From Streptomyces sp. NBRC 110035 (lineage in GTDB: Bacteria > Actinomycetota > Actinomycetes > Streptomycetales > Streptomycetaceae), in contig NZ_BBNN01000016.1 in assembly GCF_000829695.1 (NCBI RefSeq), positions 310,001 to 374,000 of the forward strand: 64,000 nucleotides of DNA, in the 5' to 3' direction. Below, one piece after another: positions 17,101 through 25,885 of this stretch. Position 1 is the first letter of the stretch. Every line of letters begins with the position of its first letter. The notes under the pieces are model-generated. The model did not search any database, was not told the DNA's origin, and was given only the letters and a program-made list of their open reading frames with translations. A program made the position numbers and the translations under genes.

Positions 17101-17123
17101 TGAATAAATGAATCATTCTTCAT
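17101..17123. promoter_or_regulatory. Probable operator for the ArsR repressor
   Basis: TGAATAAATGAATCATTCTT and the following CAT form an A/T-rich imperfect inverted repeat (outer TGAA...TTCA, inner ATGAATCATTC). It is the only such segment between the divergent repressor and ATPase genes. This matches the style of SmtB-family operators. It overlaps the most upstream possible start of the ATPase gene. Confidence 0.65.
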
Positions 17124-17133
17124 GTGTTCCTGT

Positions 17134-19110
17134 ATGGTGGCAGCCGTGTCCACGACTCTCGCTCCCGCACCCCTGCCGTCCACCGAGGTCCCGGCGGGGC
17201 GCCGCCGCACCCGCGTGCTCGCCCTCCCGGAGGCGCGGTGGGCGCTCGCCTCGCTCGTCGCCTTCCTGGCCGGTCTCGCACTGGACCTCGGCGGGGCGCC
17301 GGGCTGGGCGAGCGGTGTCCCCTTCGCGCTCGCCTACGTGTGCGGAGGCTGGGAACCGGCCCTCGAAGGGCTCCGCGCGCTGCGCGGGAAGACCCTCGAC
17401 GTCGACCTCCTGATGATCGTCGCCGCGCTCGGCGCCGCCGCCATCGGCCAGGTCCTCGACGGCGCCCTGCTCATCGTCATCTTCGCCACCTCCGGCGCCC
17501 TGGAAGCCCTGGCCACCGCCCGCACCGCCGACTCCGTACGCGGACTGCTCGACCTCGCGCCCGCCACGGCGACCCGGCTGACCGGCACCGGCGAGGAGTC
17601 CGTGCCCACCGCCGACCTCGCCCTCGGCGACGTCCTGCTGGTCCGCCCCGGTGAGCGCATCGGCGCCGACGGCACCGTCCTGGACGGCGTCAGCGAGGCC
17701 GACCAGGCCACCATCACCGGCGAGCCGCTGCCGGTCGTCAAACGCCCCGGCGACGAGGTCTTCGCCGGCACCCTCAACGGCACCGGCGTCCTGCGGGTGC
17801 GGGTCGGACGCGACCCGGCGGACTCGGTGATCGCCCGCATCGTCGCCCTGGTCGAGGAGGCGTCCCGGACCAAGGCGCCCACCCAGCTGTTCATCGAGAA
17901 GATCGAGCAGCGGTACGCGGTCGGCGTGGTGGCGGCCACCCTCGCGGTGTTCGGCATCCCGCTCGCCTTCGGCGAGAACCTCACCGACGCCCTGCTGCGG
18001 GCGATGACCTTCATGATCGTCGCCTCGCCCTGTGCGATCGTGCTCGCCACGATGCCGCCCCTGCTGTCCGCCATCGCCAACGCCGGACGGCACGGCGTCC
18101 TGGTCAAGTCGGCCGTCGCGATGGAACGCCTCGGCGAGATCGACACGACGGCCCTCGACAAGACCGGCACCCTCACCGAAGGCACCCCCGAGGTGACCGC
18201 CGTACGTCCGCTGCCCGGCTCCGGCCTCGACGAGGACGCCCTGGTCGCCCTGACCGCTTCCGCCGAGCACGCCAGCGAGCACCCGCTGGCCCGCGCCGTG
18301 GTGGCCGCCGCCCGCGCCCGCGCCCTGCCCCTCACCCCCGCCACGGACTTCTCGGCCACCCCCGGCCGGGGCGTCACCGCCACCGTCGCCGGGCACGTCG
18401 TGACCGTCGGCCGCGCGGAAGCGGCAGCCGGTGCGGACCGCAGGGCCGTCGAGAGGGCCGAACGGCCGCTCGGCCCTGACGGCGGTGAGACCCTCGTCCA
18501 CGTCACCCGCGACGGTGTGCCCGTCGGCACCCTCGCCCTCACCGACCGCCTCCGCCCCGGTGCCGCCGTGGCGACCGCCGGGCTGACCGACCTCACCGGC
18601 ACCGCGCCCGTCCTGCTGACCGGTGACAACGCGCGCGCCGCCGCCCGGGTGGCCGACGCCACCGGCCTCACGGACGTCCGTGCCGGCCTCCTGCCCGAGG
18701 ACAAGGCGCATGCCGTGAGGGACCTCCAGGACGCCGGCCGCAAGGTCCTGTTCGTCGGTGACGGTGTCAACGACGCGCCCGCCCTCGCCGCCGCCCACGC
18801 GGGCATCGCCATGGGCCGCGCGGGCTCCGACCTGGCCCTGGAGACCGCGGACGCCGTCGTCGTACGGGACGAACTCGCCGCCGTGCCCGCGGTCGTACGG
18901 CTGTCGCGGACCGCCCGCCGGCTGGTCGTGCAGAACCTCGTCGTCGCCGGCACGGCCATCACCGTCCTGGTCCTGTGGGACCTGATCGGTCACCTTCCGC
19001 TCCCGCTCGGCGTCGCCGGCCACGAGGGCTCGACCGTCCTGGTCGGCCTCAACGGGCTGCGGCTGCTGCGCGAGTCGGCGTGGCGGACCGGGGCGGCGCA
19101 GACCGGCTGA
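17134..19110 (+). CDS. Heavy-metal P-type ATPase, P1B-4 type (Co/Fe/Ni exporter)
   Basis: A ~658-residue membrane pump with about eight hydrophobic segments. Motifs: MIVASPCAIVLATMPP (SPC metal site of P1B-4), TALDKTGTLTEGTPEV (phosphorylated Asp), EHASEHPLARA (HP), FVGDGVNDAPALAAA and AGHEGSTVLVGLNGLRLL. The last holds the HEGS/GT motif typical of the CoaT/CtpD group. There is no N-terminal Cys-rich metal-binding domain, as usual for this type. ATG 17134 is my choice; ATG 17122 lies inside the operator and no ribosome site is clear, so a leaderless mRNA is possible. Controlled by the divergent ArsR protein. Confidence 0.9.
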   Translation: MVAAVSTTLAPAPLPSTEVPAGRRRTRVLALPEARWALASLVAFLAGLALDLGGAPGWASGVPFALAYVCGGWEPALEGLRALRGKTLDVDLLMIVAALGAAAIGQVLDGALLIVIFATSGALEALATARTADSVRGLLDLAPATATRLTGTGEESVPTADLALGDVLLVRPGERIGADGTVLDGVSEADQATITGEPLPVVKRPGDEVFAGTLNGTGVLRVRVGRDPADSVIARIVALVEEASRTKAPTQLFIEKIEQRYAVGVVAATLAVFGIPLAFGENLTDALLRAMTFMIVASPCAIVLATMPPLLSAIANAGRHGVLVKSAVAMERLGEIDTTALDKTGTLTEGTPEVTAVRPLPGSGLDEDALVALTASAEHASEHPLARAVVAAARARALPLTPATDFSATPGRGVTATVAGHVVTVGRAEAAAGADRRAVERAERPLGPDGGETLVHVTRDGVPVGTLALTDRLRPGAAVATAGLTDLTGTAPVLLTGDNARAAARVADATGLTDVRAGLLPEDKAHAVRDLQDAGRKVLFVGDGVNDAPALAAAHAGIAMGRAGSDLALETADAVVVRDELAAVPAVVRLSRTARRLVVQNLVVAGTAITVLVLWDLIGHLPLPLGVAGHEGSTVLVGLNGLRLLRESAWRTGAAQTG

Positions 19111-19165
19111 GGTTCATGTCGGATTCCCGCGAGACCGGGCCCGGCCCGTGCCCGATGCTGGACCC

Positions 19166-20686
19166 ATGCAGAAGGGGATGCACACCGACACCGAACGCTG
19201 CGTCCGCGCCGTCCGGTCCAAGGACGCGCGGTTCGACGGCTGGTTCTTCACCGCGGTCCTGACCACCGGCATCTACTGCAGGCCCAGCTGCCCGGTGGTA
19301 CCGCCCACGCCCGAGAACATGGTCTTCCACCCGAGCACGGCGGCCTGCCAGCAGGCGGGGTTCCGGGCCTGCAAGCGGTGCCGTCCCGACACCAGCCCCG
19401 GCTCACCGGAGTGGAACCAGCGGGCCGACGCCGTGGCCCGCGCCATGCGGCTGATCGCCGACGGGACCGTGGACCGGGAGGGCGTGCCCGGGCTCGCCGC
19501 CCGGCTCGGCTACAGCACCCGGCAGGTCGAACGCCAACTGCTCGCCGAGCTGGGCGCCGGGCCCCTCGCCCTCGCGCGGGCCCAGCGCGCGCAGACGGCG
19601 CGACTGCTCATCGAGACGACGACCCTGCCGATGGCGGAGATCGCCTTCGCCGCAGGCTTCTCCTCCGTCTGCACCTTCAACGACACCGTGCGCGAGGTCT
19701 TCGCCCTCGCCCCGAGCGACCTGCGCGCCCGCGCGCCGAAGCGGACGCCCGGCCCTGCCTCGGCCCCCGGCACCCCAGCGGCCCCCGGCACCCCCGCCGC
19801 TCTGTCGCTGCGCCTGCCGTTCCGGGCCCCGCTCACCCCCGACAACCTCTTCGGCCACCTCGCCGCCACCGCCGTACCCGGTGTGGAGGAATGGCGGGAC
19901 GGCGCCTACCGGCGCACCCTGCGGCTGCCGCACGGGCACGGCTTCGTGGCCCTGTCCCCGCGGCCCGACCACATCGCCTGCCGCCTCACCCTCACCGACC
20001 CGCGCGACCTCACCGTCGCCATCAGCCGCTGCCGCCGCCTCCTCGACCTGGACGCCGACCCGGTGGCCGTCGACGACCGGCTGCGCACCGACCCGGTTCT
20101 CGCACCCCTCGTGGACAAAGCACCCGGACGCCGGGTCCCGCGTACGGTCGACGAGGCGGAGTTCGCCGTCCGGGCCGTGCTCGGACAGCAGGTCTCCACC
20201 GCGGCTGCCCGCACCCACGCGGCCCGCCTGGTCACCGCGTACGGCGAACCGGTGGACGACCCGGACCCGGAGGGCGGACTCACCCATCTCTTCCCGTCCC
20301 CCGGGGCACTCGCGGACCTGGACCCCGGGTCCCTGGCCCTGCCCCGCGCCCGCCGTGCCACCTTCGCCACCCTGGTGCACGCACTCGTGGACGGCAGTCT
20401 GCGCCTGGGCGCCGGGAGCGACTGGTCCGAGATCCGTGCGGAACTCCTCGCCCTCCCGGGCCTCGGGCCCTGGACCGCCGACGTCATCGCCATGCGCGCC
20501 CTCGGTGACCCCGACGCCTTCCTCCCCACCGACCTCGGCATCCGCCGCGCCGCCCGGGAACTCGGCCTGCCCTCCACCCCTGCCGCGCTCACCGCGTACG
20601 CGGCGGCCTGGCGGCCCTGGCGGGCGTATGCGGTGCAGTACCTCTGGGCGGCGGACAGTCATCCGATCAACATCCTGCCGAGATGA
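19166..20686 (+). CDS. alkA: Ada-AlkA fusion: DNA alkylation sensor and 3-methyladenine glycosylase
   Basis: A 506-residue fusion. Residues ~8-80 are the Ada metal-binding domain with four Cys, TTGIYCRPSCPVVPP (methyl-acceptor Cys38, Cys42) and FRACKRCRPD. Residues ~90-185 are an AraC-type helix-turn-helix (GYSTRQVERQL, MAEIAFAAGFSSVCTFNDTV). The rest is an AlkA glycosylase with the helix-hairpin-helix LPGLGPWTADVIAM and catalytic Asp in FLPTDLGIRRA. The protein both senses methylation and excises alkylated bases. ogt follows after 6 bases, the usual repair operon order. ATG 19166 is chosen; GTG 19148 and ATG 19178 are in frame. Confidence 0.92.
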   Translation: MQKGMHTDTERCVRAVRSKDARFDGWFFTAVLTTGIYCRPSCPVVPPTPENMVFHPSTAACQQAGFRACKRCRPDTSPGSPEWNQRADAVARAMRLIADGTVDREGVPGLAARLGYSTRQVERQLLAELGAGPLALARAQRAQTARLLIETTTLPMAEIAFAAGFSSVCTFNDTVREVFALAPSDLRARAPKRTPGPASAPGTPAAPGTPAALSLRLPFRAPLTPDNLFGHLAATAVPGVEEWRDGAYRRTLRLPHGHGFVALSPRPDHIACRLTLTDPRDLTVAISRCRRLLDLDADPVAVDDRLRTDPVLAPLVDKAPGRRVPRTVDEAEFAVRAVLGQQVSTAAARTHAARLVTAYGEPVDDPDPEGGLTHLFPSPGALADLDPGSLALPRARRATFATLVHALVDGSLRLGAGSDWSEIRAELLALPGLGPWTADVIAMRALGDPDAFLPTDLGIRRAARELGLPSTPAALTAYAAAWRPWRAYAVQYLWAADSHPINILPR

Positions 20687-20692
20687 GGACGC

Positions 20693-21170
20693 ATGAAGCA
20701 GTGCACCGTGATCGACAGCTCATACGGTCGGCTGACGCCCGTCGCCGACGGCGGCGACCTGTGCGGCCTCTACATGACCGACCATCGCCACCGCCCCGCG
20801 GAGGAGAGTTTCGGCGACCGCGCCGACGGCGCGGGGGCCTTTGCCGAGGCCGAGGAACCACCGGAGGTCTACTTCGCGGTCGCGCTGAAGGAGTGCACCC
20901 GGAAACTGAGCCCGCACGGCACCCCGTTCCAGCGCCGCGTCTGGGACCTGCTGACGGGCATCCCCTACGGCGAGACCCGCACCTACGGCGAACTGGCCGA
21001 GAACCTCTGCAGTCCGAAGGTGCCCAGGACGGTCGGACCGGCCAACGGCCGCAACCCGACCGGCATCGTCGTCCCCTCCGCCACCGGGTCGTCGGCGTGA
21101 GCAGCGGCCTCACCAGACACGGGGGCGGCCTGCAGTGCGAGCAGCGACGGCCGGGGTTCGATCGGGCCCG
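20693..21170 (+). pseudogene. ogt: O6-methylguanine-DNA methyltransferase (Ogt), inactivated at the active site
   Basis: The first ~125 codons are a good Ogt: HGTPFQRRVWDLLTGIPYGE, TRTYGELAENL, VGPANGRNPTGIVVP. The next residues should be CHRV, with the methyl-accepting Cys. Instead a 2-base insertion (CC after CCCT near 21074-21078) changes the Cys codon and shifts the frame, giving VPSATGSSA and an early TGA at 21098. The old frame resumes as HRVVGVSSGLTRHGGGLQCE. The translated product would lack both the nucleophile and the C-terminus. It follows the alkA fusion gene directly. Confidence 0.85.
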
Positions 21171-21209
21171 GGGCCTTGTTCCAGCGGTCACCCGCTCCCC
21201 GGCGCCTCG

Positions 21210-22043
21210 TCACGGGCCCTGGTGCCCGTAGGGCACGGGCGAAGAGGACCGCCCGGCGGTGAACGCACCGCCCACCGCGGGTCGCGGCTCGGGGGAAACC
21301 TCGTCGTTTCCGAGCATCAGCTCGGGGTCGAACATGACGATCACCGCGGCCAGGACGAGGACCGTCACCGGGCCGGCGATCATGGCCAGGAGGAAGGACA
21401 TGATGGTGACCGAGGACGGGGGGGACGTTCCGGCGTGATCGATGTGCACGCTGACGGCAGCCATCCCCGTGTAATGCATGCCGGTAACGGCGATGCCCAT
21501 CACGAGACTCGCACCCAGGCTCGCCCAGAACCCCTGGATGGAGACCGCGGCCCACAGTGCCGCCGTGGCCGCGACCACGGCGACCAGTACGGACAGCAGC
21601 ACGGTGAACGTCTCGTAGCGGATGGTGCCGCTGATGTCCATGGCGGCCATGCCGATGTAATGCATGGCCGCCACGCCCAGCCCCATGACGAGACCGGCAG
21701 TGCCCAGGACGGTCGGTCTGGCGCCGAGGTAGCCGACCAGGAAGACACCGACGGCGACGACGACGATCGCGACCGCGAGGCTCAGCAGGGTCAGTCGGGT
21801 GTTGTACTCGACGGCCGCGCCGTTGACGCTGAAGCCGATCATCGCGATGAAGTGCATCGTCCAGATGCCGCAGCCGATGGACACGGTCGCCAGGCTGAGC
21901 CAGCCGATCCGCTTGCGCTGTGCCCCGCGGCGCATGGACCGCACGGTGCAGCGCAGGCCGAGGGCAGATCCCAGGCAGGCCATCAGATAGGCGGTGACAG
22001 GTGTCACCGCCCCGTAGTGGAAGTCGGTCAGCGTGGCGTTCAC
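21210..22043 (-). CDS. MHYT-domain integral membrane sensor
   Basis: A 277-residue protein with seven hydrophobic helices. Three repeats of the MHYT signature are visible: GIWTMHFIAMIGFSV, GVAAMHYIGMAAMDISG and AVTGMHYTGMAAVSVHID. The conserved Met/His residues are thought to bind a metal (copper) and sense oxygen, CO or NO. There is no attached GGDEF/EAL domain, so the output partner is unknown. A GTG start with GAAAGGTGC upstream. The C-terminal ~40 residues are cytoplasmic and Pro/Gly/Ser rich. Confidence 0.9.
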   Translation of the reverse strand: MNATLTDFHYGAVTPVTAYLMACLGSALGLRCTVRSMRRGAQRKRIGWLSLATVSIGCGIWTMHFIAMIGFSVNGAAVEYNTRLTLLSLAVAIVVVAVGVFLVGYLGARPTVLGTAGLVMGLGVAAMHYIGMAAMDISGTIRYETFTVLLSVLVAVVAATAALWAAVSIQGFWASLGASLVMGIAVTGMHYTGMAAVSVHIDHAGTSPPSSVTIMSFLLAMIAGPVTVLVLAAVIVMFDPELMLGNDEVSPEPRPAVGGAFTAGRSSSPVPYGHQGP

Positions 22044-23239
22044 GGGAAAGCACCTTTCGCGGGCAGTGTTCGCCCGGAGCGAGTGGGTGTGTGCAGCAGG
22101 ATGGAGTGATGTCGCAATCGAGCCAGGTGGCTGATTTATTCACACATCGATCTACGACGCCTACCGCGGGGTGCTGTGTTGTCCGTCACGCGAGGCGTCC
22201 CCCTGGATCCGTAGCGTGTTCGGCGGGGTGTCCGGCCGGCTTCGGGCCTGCCGCACCCAGGAGCGGACTGTCCCCGTTCACCCCGTGTCCTCCTTCGGCT
22301 CCACGCTGCCCGAGCTGGCGGGGGAGGGTGTCCGTGGCAGTCGGCACGGGGTGACCCGGAAGGGCGGAGGGGCAGCCTGTGCCGGGTGCCCCAGGGGGGA
22401 GGGGTGATCGGCGGACATGCTGCGCGATACGATCCAGCAGGACAGCAGTTCGAACCTTCGGAGTCGGATCGACGTGAGGGTTTCCACGTCGAAGGCTCCG
22501 CCGTCATGCAGGCGCGCCATCATCGGCGGCTGCCCGGGTCCGTGACGGGAAGCCGTCCGAGCTCACGGTCGAGCCCGGTCCCTCGGCCGCCCCGCGCCTT
22601 CTGTCGTCGGAGGTCGTACCCCCGTCCGGCCCGGTCGTGCCGTCGGGCGGCGCCCGCTCCCCGCGGCGGCTCGGCAGAGAGCGCCGGTGCCGGCGCGGGT
22701 GCGTCGGGAGCAGCTCCGGTGTTTTGGACTTGGTAGGGACTCTGTTGCTCAATTGCGGAGAGTGACGCCGGCCTGTCGACGGGGCGCAGGCAACGGGCCT
22801 CGCGGGGAGGCGGTCCGGCGCCCCGGCCGGCCCCGCTCGGATGCGGTGCGTGACCCTCCCCCGAATCGAGCGGCAGAGCCGGCAGGGCCGGCCGTCCTGC
22901 AGGGCCACGGAGTGAAGCGGCGTTTCGACGTCCGTGAGCTGTTCCCCGACGCACCCCCGGATCCAGGAGGCAGGACAGTGCGGGCCGTTCTGTCCTGAGT
23001 GTCCTGTGGGGCGGTCATGGGGAAAGGACGGTGGCGGCGAACGGCACCCACCGTGGCTGGAAGCTCGGCGGGCCAGGGCGCACGGCAGCACCCGCGGATC
23101 CCGCGCTCGACGCCGTCCACGGGCTGGGCAGGGGCATGACGGTCCGGGGTGCCGAGGACTAGGGTCGGTGGTGGCGCGGCTGACCCGGTATGCGTACGGG
23201 CCCGGCGAGCAAGGGATGGCGGAAGTGGCGGAGGCTGCA
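22044..23239. other. Gene-poor region holding the first miniature element
   Basis: About 1.2 kb between the divergent MHYT and glycerate kinase genes. Apart from the miniature inverted-repeat element at 22738-22880, I see no supported gene. A short palindrome GACGTG...CACGTC lies near 22471-22490. Open frames here are long only because of GC bias. Confidence 0.6.
22738..22880. mobile_element. Miniature inverted-repeat element, copy 1 (143 bp)
   Basis: The left end GACTCTGTTGCTCAATTGCG is the approximate inverse of the right end, which reads CCGAATCGAGCGGCAGAGCC (about 16 of 20 positions). The body matches copy 2 (24832-24972) along its whole length, including GACGCCGGCCTGTCG and GCGCAGGCAACGGG. 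It is too short to code for a transposase, so it is a non-autonomous element. No clear target duplication is visible. Confidence 0.75.
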
Positions 23240-24421
23240 GTGAGCGGTACCCGATCGGCGCGGTCGGCAGGGACGGCACAGTCCGAAGCGTCGGTGCGGC
23301 GGGTACTCGTCGCCGCGGACAAGTTCAAGGGATCGCTGACGGCCGTGGAGGTCGCCGAGCGGGTGACCGCCGGGCTGCGCGGGGTGGTACCCGGCCTCGA
23401 GGTCGAGGCGCTGCCCGTCGCCGACGGAGGCGACGGCACGGTGGCCGCGGCGATCGCGGCCGGATTCGAACGGCGGGAGGTACGGGTCGCCGGTCCTCTC
23501 GGCGACGAGGTCACCGCGACGTTCGCGCTGCGCGGCGACACCGCCGTGGTGGAGATGGCGGAGGCCTGCGGACTCGCGCGGCTGCCGGGCGGCGTCCTCG
23601 CACCGCTGACGGCGTCCACGTACGGATCCGGGGAGCTGCTGACGGCAGCGCTGGACGCGGGCGCGCGCACCCTGGTGTTCGGAGTGGGAGGCAGTTCCAG
23701 CACGGACGGTGGCAGCGGCATGCTGGCCGCGCTGGGCGCCCGCTTCCTGAAGGCCGACGGCGAGCCGGTGACGCCGGGCGGCGCAGCTCTCGCCGAACTG
23801 GCCTCGGCGGACCTGTCGGGCCTGGACCCGCGCCTCGGCGAGGTCGGGTTCGTACTCGCCAGCGATGTCGACAACCCGCTGACCGGCCCGAAGGGCGCCG
23901 CGGCGGTCTACGGCCCGCAGAAGGGCGCCTCCCCCGAGGACGTGCAGCGGCTGGACGCGGCGCTCGCGCACTTCGTGAAGGTGCTGGAGGAGCCGGCCGG
24001 GGCCAGGGCCACGGAACTCGCCGCCGCGCCGGGGGCCGGCGCGGCCGGCGGCATCGGGTACGGCGCGCTCCTCCTCGGAGCCCGGTTCCGGCCCGGTATC
24101 GAGGTCATGCTGGACGTCCTCGGCTTCGCGCCCGCGGTGGAGCGTGCCGACCTCGTGATCACCGGGGAGGGCTCGCTGGACGAGCAGACCCTGCACGGCA
24201 AGGCCCCGGCGGGGGTGGCCGCGGCGGCCCGCAAAGCCGGCAAGGAGGTCGTCGCGGTGTGCGGGCGGCTCGCGCTGCCGCCGGAGGCGCTGGGGAGGGC
24301 GGGGATCCGGCGGGCGTACGCGCTGACCGATCTCGAGCCGGACGTGGCGACGTGCGTCGCGCAGGCGGGCCCGCTCCTGGAACGCACCGCGGAGCGGATC
24401 GCCCGGGATCTCCTGAGCTGA
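23240..24421 (+). CDS. Glycerate kinase (family 1)
   Basis: A 393-residue glycerate 2-/3-kinase. RRVLVAADKFKGSLTAVEVA (N-terminus), LPVADGGDGTVAA, TFGVGGSSSTDGG-type FGVGGSSSTDGGSGMLAALG and LVITGEGSLDEQTLHGKAP are the family motifs. It makes phosphoglycerate from glycerate, feeding glycolysis. GTG 23240 has GGAGG six bases upstream; ATG 23216 is an alternative but its ribosome site would touch the codon. The gene is flanked by two copies of a miniature inverted-repeat element, so it could have been mobilised as a unit. Confidence 0.9.
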   Translation: MSGTRSARSAGTAQSEASVRRVLVAADKFKGSLTAVEVAERVTAGLRGVVPGLEVEALPVADGGDGTVAAAIAAGFERREVRVAGPLGDEVTATFALRGDTAVVEMAEACGLARLPGGVLAPLTASTYGSGELLTAALDAGARTLVFGVGGSSSTDGGSGMLAALGARFLKADGEPVTPGGAALAELASADLSGLDPRLGEVGFVLASDVDNPLTGPKGAAAVYGPQKGASPEDVQRLDAALAHFVKVLEEPAGARATELAAAPGAGAAGGIGYGALLLGARFRPGIEVMLDVLGFAPAVERADLVITGEGSLDEQTLHGKAPAGVAAAARKAGKEVVAVCGRLALPPEALGRAGIRRAYALTDLEPDVATCVAQAGPLLERTAERIARDLLS

Positions 24422-24831
24422 GGCCGCCCGGCCGCGCCGTACCAGAGGGTCCTGTCCCCTCCTGGCCCCGGGCCTGTGCCCCGACCCCGACTTGCGGCCC
24501 GTGGCGCAAGGGCGTCGTCGTCCGCAGAGCGTTCGCGCGGTGTCATGGGGGTCCTCCCCCTCCTGCTCGAGCGAAGCCGGGAGCTCGGGGGAGCGTGCTC
24601 TGGGCGTGCCGTCCGGAAGCCCTCGTACCGGGCGGGTGGTTCACCCGGGCTTGCGGGCGGTGCGGCGGGAGTGCCTGCCGGGCGTCGCGCGGCACGCGCC
24701 CCTCTCGCAGCAGGCCCCGGTCCAGGGGAAAAACACGGGCAGAGCGGCCGGGCCGGCAGGCTGTTCTCCCGACCCGCCGAGCCGGGGGTGGGCCGGGAGA
24801 AGGTCCGGGGCGGAGCACTCGGCAGAGCCCG
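24422..24831. other. Non-coding spacer after glycerate kinase
   Basis: No supported gene. It contains a G/C-rich hairpin repeat (24547-24593) and leads into the second miniature element. Confidence 0.6.
24547..24593. repeat. Streptomyces-type intergenic hairpin repeat
   Basis: GGGGGTCCTCCCCCTCCTGC is followed by CTCGAGCGAAGCCGGGAGCT and CGGGGGAG. CTCCCCC at 24554-24560 pairs with GGGGGAG at 24587-24593, with the GCGAAGC turn between. This wording (CTCGAGCGAAGCCGGGAGCT) is a familiar recurrent intergenic hairpin in Streptomyces genomes. It may terminate glycerate kinase transcription. Confidence 0.6.
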
Positions 24832-24972
24832 GACTCTGTTACTCCAATGCGGAGAGGGACGCCGGCCTGTCGGCGGGGCGCAGGCAACGGGTCTCGCGAG
24901 GAGGCGGTCCGGCCCCGGCCGGCCCCTCTGGGATGCGGTGCGTGACCATCCCCCGAATTGAGCAGCAAAGTC
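24832..24972. mobile_element. Miniature inverted-repeat element, copy 2 (141 bp)
   Basis: The left end GACTCTGTTACTCCAATGCG and the right end CCGAATTGAGCAGCAAAGTC form terminal inverted repeats. The body is closely similar to copy 1 in the same orientation. It stops 15 bases before the pssA terminator and has no coding capacity. Confidence 0.75.
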
Positions 24973-24987
24973 GGCCCGCACGACAAA

Positions 24988-25017
24988 GGGCTCCGGACCC
25001 CACAGGGTCCGGAGCCC
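24988..25017 (-). terminator. Terminator of the psd-pssA operon
   Basis: A perfect 13-bp stem GGGCTCCGGACCC/GGGTCCGGAGCCC with loop CACA. On the minus strand it is followed by TTTG. It lies 13 bases past the pssA stop. Confidence 0.8.
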
Positions 25018-25030
25018 GGAGCGGCGGGCG

Positions 25031-25885
25031 TTACGGCTGCGCCGCCCGTGCCTCGCGCCGGTTGTCGCGGAAGTTGTTCACCCGGCGAGCCGTCGCGAAC
25101 AGCGGGATCACCGCGCCCAGCACCAGCTGCAGCGCGCAGCCGGTCTGCAGGAGCAGCTGGCCGCTCGGGGCGTCGAACGCCCAGGCCGCCAGCAGCCCCA
25201 TGGCCAGCACGATCCAGGAGAGCATCGCGACCGCGAGAGGGCCCCGGGGCTTCGGGTACTCGACCCGGCTCACCATCAGCCAGGCGGTGCCCAGCACTGC
25301 CAGCACCGTCGCCACGAACGGCAGCTCCAGGAGCACGATCGAGACGACGGTCAGCGCGCCGAACGGGGACGGCATGCCCTGGAAGGTGCCGTCCTTGACG
25401 GTGACGCAGGAGAACCGCGCAAGCCTCAGCACCACCGCCAGCAGCACCACGATCGCCCCGACCGCGGCCACCTTCTGGTGCGCGTCGTCCGCGACCATGC
25501 CGTAGACGAGGACGAAGTACGCCGGGGCCAGACCGAAGCTGATCAGGTCCGAGAGGTTGTCGAGCTCCGCGCCCATGGGGGAGGAGCGCAGCTTGCGGGC
25601 CACCAGGCCGTCGAACAGGTCGAAGACCGCCGCGCACAGCATGAGGATCACGGCGGTGGCCGCGCTGTGCCGGGCCATCCCGGTCTCCTGGCTGCCCGTG
25701 AGGTGCGGGATCAGGATGCCGGTGGTGGTGAAGTACACGGCCATGAAGCCGCAGGTGGCGTTGCCGAGGGTGAGGGTGTCGGCTATCGACAGGCGGAGAG
25801 AGAGGGGCATCTCCTCCTCGTCGTCCGCCTCCTCGGCGCCGGGCACCCAGCCGGAACTGGTCTTCTCCGGATCAATCACGGTCAA
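25031..25885 (-). CDS. pssA: CDP-diacylglycerol-serine O-phosphatidyltransferase
   Basis: A 284-residue membrane enzyme that joins serine to CDP-diacylglycerol. FDLFDGLVARKLRSSPMGAE with following LDNLSD supplies the CDP-alcohol phosphotransferase motif DG-x2-AR-x8-G-x3-D-x3-D at residues ~95-117. About eight hydrophobic helices follow. The start lies 14 bases inside the end of psd, which supplies the next enzyme, so the two are translationally coupled. An acidic N-terminal ~30 residues precede the first helix. Confidence 0.93.
   Translation of the reverse strand: MTVIDPEKTSSGWVPGAEEADDEEEMPLSLRLSIADTLTLGNATCGFMAVYFTTTGILIPHLTGSQETGMARHSAATAVILMLCAAVFDLFDGLVARKLRSSPMGAELDNLSDLISFGLAPAYFVLVYGMVADDAHQKVAAVGAIVVLLAVVLRLARFSCVTVKDGTFQGMPSPFGALTVVSIVLLELPFVATVLAVLGTAWLMVSRVEYPKPRGPLAVAMLSWIVLAMGLLAAWAFDAPSGQLLLQTGCALQLVLGAVIPLFATARRVNNFRDNRREARAAQP

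Noticed and set aside
17113..19023. 636-codon open frame on the minus strand opposite the metal ATPase
   Set aside because: Composition is a Gly/Asp/Arg shadow of the opposite coding frame, without motif or ribosome site; the ATPase on the plus strand is unequivocal.
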